Assembly (NCBI GenBank): GCA_032622095.1
Contig: CP136066.1
Span: 42,793,835-42,857,834, forward strand
DNA length: 64,000 nucleotides
Direction of reading: 5' to 3'
DNA from: Siphonodentalium dalli
Taxonomy: Eukaryota; Mollusca; Scaphopoda; Gadilida; Siphonodentaliidae
Each line of letters begins with the position of its first letter. The first letter of the stretch is position 1. This document shows, in pieces, positions 46,633-56,100 of the stretch. Both the position numbers and the translations under genes were made by a program. Under the pieces are notes generated by a model. It had not been told where the DNA came from. It did no database searches and was given only the letters and a program-made list of their open reading frames with translations.

Positions 46633-47296
46633 GTTAACCCATTCGAGCATTACAACAGCTTGGCTTCAAAAACAATGTCAAAACAGCTCTGTATTGTCAA
46701 TGGGGGTACCTAGCTAGGGTTCGATGGGTTCGGACTAACCCGCCCTGGGAAGGACAATGCTCTATTTTGCGACCACGCGCTGTCTATACTATGCACGTTA
46801 TCGCGACATACATGCCATTGTGTGTTACCAAAATTACATTAATGTCGGCCATATTCGAAAAATGTAGCAAATAATAATGGCGGTTTTATATAGCGCTCAG
46901 TAATATTGTTCTAAGATATTACACTATTAGCCCAGCCATTTGTACTAGCCAACCAATGAACCGGCTGCAGCCATGATATTGTGTACATGTTCTGCTATAG
47001 TTTGATCAGAACGAGATCTGATGCTCACCAGTATGACAAGCTGACTGGCACTGGTACTCGTTTAACGCACGAATGGTGCTAAGTCGACATAGTACGAGCG
47101 ACATTGCACGTCGCTCAAAGCGTCCAAGCCAATGTTGTGTGAATTCACAATAAACCACCGGCGGGCTGCGAACTCATTTCTCTGTGTTGACAGCGAAGAC
47201 ACGCTGAGCACTGGACCACCGTGCTCCACGTGACATATTTTCGATTTACAGAAGAGACAAAAACATTATCCGATTCAAGTTCGAAGCAGTTTGAGT

Positions 47297-47494
47297 CTTC
47301 TCGTATGACGCTTACGCTCAGTAGGGAATCGCGCTGAAGAATCGACAGGAGACCAGAACCTTTCATACTGAACTATTGGGAAAACAGTCTATTCTTGTGA
47401 TGCTTGCGCTTAGTGGGGGATCGCGATATTTGGTTCGCGAACTGAAGAATCGGCAGGCGTCCAGAACCGTTCTCGCGTACTGAACTATTGGCGT
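47297..47494. repeat. Diverged direct duplication of about 95 bp
   Basis: GCTTACGCTCAGTAGGGAATCG...GAAGAATCGACAGG...CCAGAACC...ACTGAACTATTGG is repeated at about 47391-47494 with an insertion TATTTGGTTCGCG. Confidence 0.7.
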
Positions 47495-47656
47495 TAATCC
47501 ACTTAGACAATAGTTGAATAGTATATATATATGTCGTACACGAACCACCCGTGCAATGGTTCGATTATAGCTTATGGGGGGGGGGATGAAAGTAATGATT
47601 CACAATGTTCGTCATCAAGAAGTCTGAACGTTTTGCTGTGGGAAGAGTCCGTCACC

Positions 47657-47752
47657 ATGCGGGGGAGCGCATTGGATGGGGCGAGATTAGCCCAACATGA
47701 CCTGCAGGTCATGCTGGGATAATATCGCCCCATCCAATGCGCTTCCCCGCAT
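47657..47752. repeat. 96-bp palindrome without spacer
   Basis: ATGCGGGGGAGCGCATTGG...CATGACC/TGCAGG.. and back to ..GCATCAA; symmetry centre between 47704 and 47705 within CCTGCAGG, with only four or so mismatched pairs. GC-rich compared with the neighbourhood. Confidence 0.85.
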
Positions 47753-48583
47753 CAATTATGCCGTTGCAATCACACGACAACCCGCCTTAGGGAAACGCTG
47801 GATACACTAAGGTAGCGTCTATATATTGATCATGATGTACACCTAATATAATTTCTTTTTGGTCTGCTTAGAATCCTTAAAGGCACGTGCGGCCTTAATT
47901 GTCGAAAATATTCATATTTGTTCCAAACACCGTAAACAGAAAAACAGTAAAACGCATACAGTTCCGTTCATATATACCATGATCATCGCGTAAACAGCAT
48001 GTTATCATAAAGATCTACTATATTTTACCTAAGCAAGAGCCTGATTGTGTTACAGAAGACAACACAATGCTACTGGCTAATCACACACAAATGGCATAAA
48101 CGCTCTTTATTAGTTCCATATAAGGTATTCACCAACAAAGAACGCTCTTTATGTTTACCATCATAATATAAACAAACACCAGAAAAGTAACTTTTTACGC
48201 TTTTTTTTTACATAACAATGGTCAAACATATGACCATAACACACTGTTTATGCGATATTTCTTATTTGCATACGGACAAAGTCTATCTACATTTTGATGT
48301 TCTTTCTGTTTGTGGCGGGTTTTGACGGGTGGATATATTTTCACAGGATACCCACCGCCAAGACCAACCGTGTCTTTAAATAGGTCTGTCGCAGATTATT
48401 GTTTCCATTGTATTTTATTTTTTCCAATATTCGGAACAAACCCAAGAAAGTTCTAATTTGTATAGTGTATATACGTTTGCTCATGTACCATGTATAATGG
48501 CTGAGAATAATAAAGCATTACTTACTTACGCATTCATATGTTGTTTTTGTTCTTTGTACACAAAAAATTAAATGATATTTTAA

Positions 48584-49036
48584 CCCTTTACCCAACAAAA
48601 CGGCCAAAAACGCCCAAATAAAGCTTCAACAGCCTAAAATATCTTCGGTCTGTCTCAATAACATCATACATGGATATCATTGGAACCGGTTCATTGACCA
48701 CATTGTGATGGCTACAGTTATGCCCTGTGCCAATGCATTCTCTTATATGTGCGAGTCGACCATAGGTCGCCTCGCATATATAAGAGAATGCATTGGCCTA
48801 AAAAAATTCTTTTTTAACACTTTTTACCATTTTTTTCTTACATTCTTTAACAATTTAATAATTTTTTCTTACATTTTTTAACAATTTTTATAATATTTTT
48901 CTACATTCTTTGACAATTTTATCATTTTTAATATGTGTTAAGCCAATGCATTCTCTTATATATGCGAGGCGACCTATGGTCGACTCGCATATATAAAAGA
49001 ATGCATTGGCACAGGGCCGTTATGTTGGGTAAAGGG
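48584..49036 (+). mobile_element. MITE family 1, copy 6
   Basis: It is 453 bp with TTAA at 48580-48583 and 49037-49040. Hairpins are at 48729-48797 and 48942-49010, with the longer spacer type also seen in copy 4. Confidence 0.85.
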
Positions 49037-49071
49037 TTAACTGTTTATTGTCATCATCTATGTAATGGGTT

Positions 49072-49913
49072 AAAGGGATACTGTACTCAAATGTTGTTGT
49101 TGCTTTCTATAGATTATGCTTCGAAGACTATAAGGTAACGTGATTTCCATTATTTGAAAGTCTGTTGAGTACGAAGTAATGTTACCGATGGCAGATTAGC
49201 CTGAATGCCAAAAATATAGAACTATCGTCGTCGAGTAATTTGTGTACAGTTTTCAAGCAAATGTATTAAATAAATGTTATATTATATGTATTCTAGTCAC
49301 ATACATGTATACTCATTGAAGTTATTGTATATTTACCAGTCAGGAGGCCCCCACCCCCTTTTTCGAACGCCGTATTCCATGCCCTGTTATGAGGTACGCC
49401 GTATTCCGGCCCCTCTGTTAGGAGGTATTCGGTATTCCAAAAATACCGGTATTCGTACGCCGATCTTCAAAAAAATGAAATTTTCATATATTTTTATGTA
49501 TTCCATATGTCTGTTAACTGGTATTCCGTATTCCACCCTCTGTGTTAAGCGGTATTCCGTATTCCATGGGGGTGGGGGTGTTGGCCTCAGTCAGTGAGTG
49601 GCTTGTGTTTACACCCCATATCAACATATTTTTGTACACGAACATGTGTGCCACGCGTTGCCAAATCCACTTTCCGTCAATTAATTTGATTACGTCTTGT
49701 ACACAGAAATTCGTAATTTAATTTATGGCTTGAGCCATAAATTAAATTCATTTCAAATTATTAGCTTTGATTTTAAGATAATCTATTAACCTACACGTTT
49801 ATAGAATACATCCTCGACTCAAATTACTTAATTTTCTATATATTATCGATATGAAATTGTTGTTATTGACGGAAATTTATTGAAATTGGCGTACAGTCTT
49901 CATTTAAAAAGGG
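49072..49913. mobile_element. AAAGGGGTACTG element, copy 3, interrupted by another insertion
   Basis: It begins TTAAAGGGATACTGTACTC and keeps the same block order as copies 1 and 2, but is split by a 245-bp insert at 49344-49588. It lies 31 bp after MITE family 1 copy 6. Confidence 0.65.
49344..49588. mobile_element. Nested 245-bp insert with GAGGCC termini
   Basis: The ends GAGGCCCCCACCCCC and GGGGGTGTTGGCCTC are inverted; the target AGTCAG occurs once in the uninterrupted copy at about 3511 and is duplicated on both sides here (49338-49343, 49589-49594). The inside repeats GGTATTCCGTATTCC-like words. Non-coding. Confidence 0.75.
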
Positions 49914-50565
49914 TTAATGTATGCACTTAACGTTAATGAATTAATATTGATTTTATTTTGAATATTTTCTGATATAATGCGATGTTGATGGGACATTTAT
50001 TTGTTCTATTTTTTAGAACAGATCGTTCAGGCGATATCAGATGTCGATAGAGGGTATTATAGTGCTCCCATTGCTACGAACCGAACGTCAAATGTTTCGG
50101 ATTGATTGTATTGTTAGATTCTATATTTACACGCGATAATAAGTGTAATTAACGTTTATTGTGATTGTGATAACATTTCTGGTCTCTTTTAACAGTAACC
50201 ACTATTGTTTGTCAGCTAAACGATCACCCATGTGTATACCAGAAAATATTCGAAATATAATCAATATTAATCGATAGAAGCGTTTTCGGACAGGGGTCTT
50301 CGATTCATATCTAATATGTTATACCCGTGCATGAAACTATATAAAACGTGTTTAAAAGAGATAGACCATGATCATCCCTAACATTCATGACTCATCCGGG
50401 TGTTGTTAATGTTCTCCATACATGATAATTAAATTAAATTGCAATTATTTATTCTCATCGCCTATGCACAGAGAACGTGGTGAAGTGTTTACAGCGAAGT
50501 TTGAGAATATAACAGCGATGATATGATAGTGATAGTTGTTGTTGATGATGCTGGCGATCAAACTC

Positions 50566-50998
50566 CATGCAGGGTTTACCTCCCTTGATGATTCGGTAAG
50601 ACATGCAGGGTTTACCTCCCTTGATGACTCCATAAGACATGCAGGGTTTACCTCCCTTGATGATTCGGTAAGACATGCAGGGTTTACCTCCCTTGATGAC
50701 TCCATAAGACATGCAGGGTTTACCTCCCTTGATGACTCGGTAAGACATGCAGGGTTTACCTCCCTTGATGACTCCATAAGACATGCAGGGTTTACCTCCC
50801 TTGATGACTCGGTAAGACATGCAGGGTTTACATCCCTTGATGACTCCATAAGACATGCAGGGTTTACCTCCCTTGATGACTCGGTAAGACATGCAGGGTT
50901 TACCTCCCTTGATGACTCCGTAAGCCATTCAGGGTTTACCTCCCTTGATGACTTGGTAAGATATGCAGGGTTTACCTCCCTTGATGACTCGGTAAGAC
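50566..50998. repeat. Tandem array, 36-bp unit, 12 copies, arranged as dimers
   Basis: CATGCAGGGTTTACCTCCCT then TGATGACTCGGTAAGA; units alternate between a CGGTAAGA and a CCATAAGA ending over the first ten copies, so the true period is 72 bp there. Both strands have long frames (HAGFTSLDDSVR on plus, SREVNPACLTES on minus) because the period is divisible by three. A plus frame with ATG 50542 continues past the array to TAA at 51061; I see no splice or homology support for coding. Confidence 0.93.
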
Positions 50999-51589
50999 CG
51001 CTAGCTGCTACCGGCGACATTTCACCCACATTTGGTGGACGCGATATTAAAATATTTTACTAAGCGACAGAGCAATATGCTGCCCTTGTTAAGCACACAA
51101 AATAATATAATATAATTTGTATAAATTTTGGACCTAATGTTTTGAAAAGTCACATTAAAACCGAAGAACTATATTTCGAAACGGTGTGATTCGGTTCTCC
51201 GATTATTCTACCAACACAAAAGTATAAACGCACGTGTACGACATCGTCACAACTCGAACGACAAGTCACACACAAGAGTTCTAATTTGCTGTAAGTTTGT
51301 CGCTTGCGAAAATCGTCAACAAAACTACTGCTCTGATTTTCCATTCTGTCATCATGTTTTAGTGTGAGAATTGTTCTCAAAGTCAAAGCACATAGAAAAT
51401 TTGACGTTGGAGCGATCGGGTTTCGCCATTTTTGCTGGAAAATCCCATGCTATATATAGAAACATGGACTAGTACACAGCCGGTCAAAGAGTCAGAAAGG
51501 AAGCATGACTGTTGCGCTCTGGTAGAGATTGCCTGGCGATGTCGAGACAACAATGACGATGTTGATAATGATAGTATAATTATAAGATG

Positions 51590-51900
51590 ACGATGCTGCT
51601 GCTGCTGATGATGATGATGGTGATGATATCGACGGTAAAAATAACATGATGATGATGCTGATGATGATGGTGATGATGGTGATGATGATGATGATGATGA
51701 TGATGCTGATGATGGTGATGATGATGGTGATGATGATGCTGTTGATGATAATGATGACGATGACGATGATGATGATGCTGATGGTGATTATGATGATGGA
51801 TGATGATGATATGGTGATGATGAATAGTATGATAATGATGGTGATGATGATGACGATGACGGTAATGTTGATGATGAGGGTGACGACGATTACAATGTAA
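51590..51900. repeat. Impure (GAT)n trinucleotide microsatellite
   Basis: GATGATGATG with interspersed GGTGAT and GACGAT over about 300 bp; gives spurious Met-rich and His-rich frames. Confidence 0.95.
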
Positions 51901-52805
51901 TGACGACGATAATCGGGAGGTCGTTGTACACAAAACTGTCTTTTTTCTTCATTCATTCATTCATTATTTTGTACATACTCTATTTTCTCAATATCCCAGG
52001 GGGGTGGAATTTTTTTTTTCCGAGCACGTATGCCGGGGTGGGTGGGTGGTCGATAGGACCAACAAACAATTTTGTCCGCAACTCAAAAATATTTTTCTTG
52101 CAAGTCTTTTTGACTGTTTTTGCACATGAGTTTGGCTTAAAACACATCAATATGTCAATATTAACATAAATAACAAATTTCATGATGATCAGACAAACAG
52201 TATAGCCTGTAGCCCATGCTAATGGATTGAATTTTGAAATCCAAGATGGCTGCCATGTTTTTTTTGACCGAATGACCCCAAAATGACTTGTTCCTATTTA
52301 CATGTTAATGTTAACATCCATGACTAATAGTATGCACAGAAATTCATATACAGCTGTTTACAGTTAATTTCCCCCCGAAAATCTCTGTTTTAGTGTTAAA
52401 AGGGGGGGGGGTGGGTGTCCAAAAATGGTCGGAAAAAACTGCCGAAAACGGAAAACAATTTGGACGCGGGGGTGGGTGGGTCCCAACAAGGGTCGAAAGT
52501 CAAAAATCAGCCCACGTGCCTGCAAATGTTTTCCGACTCCCCCTGAATATCCTGTAATGTTAATGGATCAGAGAACAAATCATATCACACACACCATGGT
52601 GTATTCGATGCGGCAATCGATCAGGAGGTGTGCTCCTGGCTCTACCCCGTCCTCGAGTCTCGCTAAATGGGGAATAGAACCACGTGGTTACCAATCGATG
52701 CCCATGATCGGATACTTATAGCAAGACATTTATAAATTGAGTCTCTGTAATATCGCGACACATCGAAGTAACTTTAAGAGTCGTCCGCAAATGAATTAAT
52801 CAGGA

Positions 52806-53156
52806 ATGCTTTCCACTTCATCGTTGTCTTTCGTGTACTCCATGTTTTTACATTCATTCGAAATGTTTTTCATCATCCTTCTCTGTTTTGGAGACATTGT
52901 GCGCGTCGATGGTGAGCAGTTCACCAGTCTTGATGGGTGCGACACCGGTTCTAAGATGAACTTTGCCGTCAGCCTTGGAACCGTAGTGACCTCGTCCGAT
53001 ATACATTGTGCTGGTAGATGCTTGGCAACGCCTGGATGTTCGGCAGTAAATGTGATCAAAACGGGGACGAAATTTCTCTGTGAACTCGGCTCTGATAGCG
53101 CTATGGGAGATTGTTCAAAACTGACAAACGACGAAGACGCCAAATATTTTGAGAAG
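52806..53156 (+). CDS. Exon 1: signal peptide and PAN/Apple-like domain
   Basis: The hydrophobic segment MFFIILLCFG (residues 20-29) ending near VRVDG acts as the signal. ATG at 52806 or the in-frame ATG at 52863 may start translation; the second gives a more standard signal length. Cysteines fall at 45, 68, 72, 78, 92 and 103 counted from the first ATG, with H-C-x3-C-x5-C in the centre, the PAN/Apple arrangement. The exon ends after YFEK at the donor GTAAAA. Confidence 0.72.
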
Positions 53157-56100
53157 GTAAAACCGTTATTCTGGGTTGAATTTAGATCTAACCATTTAGT
53201 TACCTCGCCCAACACAATTCATGTGCTGATCAGTCTAATGCCCACATAACTGTAACATCCATTTACGTCATTTCTCAGTGTAGTTTTTGCGCTTGCGTGT
53301 GTCGCGGAATATCATCATTGGATATGGCTCACATACCTGGACATAGTGTATCTGTCATTTGCGGAATGCGGTCCATAGAGGGTGAATTTAGTGATGCTAC
53401 CCCACAGAGCGGACTAGCATCACTTAATTCACCATATGAGGATCTCATTCCGCATGACACCATCTTCTGTGAAGTATCTATATATAGTCTCAAATGAAAA
53501 TAATTGTGGTTACTTTATCCCCTTTTGTTCCGTTTCTATATCCCCCTAATTTACAGAAGTTAAACAACAGTATCGAGGTGTCATTTGCAGAATGAGGTCC
53601 CCAGAGGGTGAATTTAGTGACGCGCATAGCGGGATAGCATCACTAAATTCACCCTCTGGAGACCTTGATGGCTTAATTGAGTCTCAAAAGTATGCCCAAC
53701 CCTTTCTATACTTATTGGATTCTCACAGTCAGTTAAAAGTGAAGATAGCAATTGTCTATTATTGAATTGGAGTGATGTTAAGGTGCCAAAAACAGACGAC
53801 AGATAACTAAAAGTAGTAGAGATCATATTCCATCAGTACAAAACCTGGGAACTGTTTGAAGTTTTGACAATAAGCATAATAAAGTCGAATACATAATGCG
53901 GGTAATATTTTTCATAATAATGTACTTCACTATAGGTGAAGTTACCAACTCGAAATTGCATGATTTTCTGTAACTTTTGTGAGCCAATATCGCAATAAAC
54001 ATTGAATGTATTAACCAGGAGAAATCCCATATTTGTAAGCGACGCAAAGAAAAATCGCCCACAAAGTCACTTACATCGAGTAATTTCGAGTTGGGACCTT
54101 CACATGCAGTGAAATAGATTATTAAGGAACAGATAATAATTAACAAATATATTACCCACATTATTTTTTCGACTTTATAATGTTCCCTGTCATAACTATA
54201 AAAAATCCGAGATTTTTTACTGGTGGAATATGATCTCAACACCGAAATCTTGAGAGGCGAAGTTTAGCGAGCGCTATACCGGTATTGGTGACATTTCTAA
54301 TCAAAGTTCGGGGCATTATTAACCAAATTTCATCAGTTGGGTGTTGAGTGTTTTGCTTATCGCATACTCTTTACTTATTGTTTGGCGTTTGTTTACATAA
54401 AACAGAGTTTTATCATGGCAACAACATGCAATTTACGCGTTATGTATTATTGGTATAAGAACAAATTTTTTCTATAATATAATATTCTTTCTATTTATGG
54501 CGGTTTAACAGCAATACCCACCACCAACGCTTATCATATCTTTAAGTCAATAACATTTATATATATAGGGTAAAAAGGTTGAACACCAATACCACACCAT
54601 ACTATCTTAGGATTAGCATTTTCAATATTGATCCATAAATTTGGCTGTGTTGTCCACATACATGTATAGGTATGCACTTTATTCCGAAAATGGGAAGTTT
54701 CTCAGACTAACCCCCACCTGGGTGGAATATGATCTCTACGGGTGTAGCCAGAGTAGAGATTCATGAGATGACCTACTCATCAATGATGCTTTGGTTTTGA
54801 ACCGGATAAGTTATGTGCAATACGAGATCGCTGACCCCACGTCCCCCGAAAGAGGTGGCACTGGCTTTTTGTTAACCCTTTCAGTGCCAGGGGCCGATCT
54901 CATCGGCCCTAATTTACGGTCTGTAAAATCGGCCCTAAAATATATATATATATATTTTTTTATAGCTTTTTTTGGGTTGAATTTTTTTTAGGTATGTTTA
55001 AGCATGCTATAGCAAATTTAAAAACAAACTGGATAAAACCTTAGGGGCATGTTATAACTCAAAACTATCACCAATTATTCACAGTAATAATTTTGATGCC
55101 CATGAAAAACGTAAGATTCCCTGGCACTAAACCTACAAAATAAGTCTGTTAAAGAATATAAGAAAAAATTATTAAAATTGTAAAAAATAATAAAAAAAGA
55201 TGAAAAATTGTTAGGCCAATGCATTCTGTTATATATGCGAGGCGACCTATGGTCGACTCGCATATATAAGAGAATGCATTGGCACAGGGTTTATGGGTTG
55301 ATCCAAAAATAGGATCGGGCACTGAAAGGGTTAAAGAACAAAGAAGTCAAATTCAGGCAAATTATTGATTCCACCTTTACAATGAACCACACACCAAAAC
55401 CAAGAGAGTATTGATTCCACCTTTACAATGAACCACACACCAAAACCAAGAGAGTATTTATTCCACCTTTACAATGAACCACACACCAAAACCAAGAGAG
55501 TATTTATTCCACCTTTACAATGAACCACACACCAAAACCAAGAAAGTATTGATTCCACCTTTACAATGAACCACACACCAAAACCAAGAGAGTTTTGATT
55601 CCACCTTTACAATGAACCACACACCAAAACCAAGAGAGTATTGATTCCACCTTTACAATGAACCACACACCAAAACCAAGAGAGTATTTTGACAACAAAT
55701 AAGTTATGATTTCTAAGTCGAACAAAGGTGCATAACTCTATCAAAAAACATTGAATTCGATCTTGTCTGTACTTTTGAAATGTAAACTATTTAGCAAATA
55801 TCAAAAAATTCTGTTGAACATCTTTCAACTTATCATCCGAACAATTCAAAATTCATTGTTTCTAAGTTGAACTAGATGGGATAGTAGGAAAATATATTAT
55901 TTCATAATGCGATATGTTAATACATGATAATATAACTTAATTGATATTCATTCGAGTATTGTGTGGAGTGCCGTGGCCAATGACGGCCGTCTACCCGGCG
56001 CCCCTGAATGTGGCATAATTCCATCAATAATGGCTAAATAAATAATTTAACTATTTCACTTTCTTTTCAAATTAAATTAATATTTTAATTTGGATTTAGA

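Noticed and set aside
50445-51063. Frames of 157-194 codons with 12-residue repeats (HAGFTSLDDSVR or SREVNPACLTES)
   Set aside because: Several frames on both strands are open at once and no flanking exon or signal peptide is seen; kept as a minisatellite.
51492-51956. Ile-rich, His-rich and Met-rich frames
   Set aside because: Translations of an impure GAT trinucleotide repeat.
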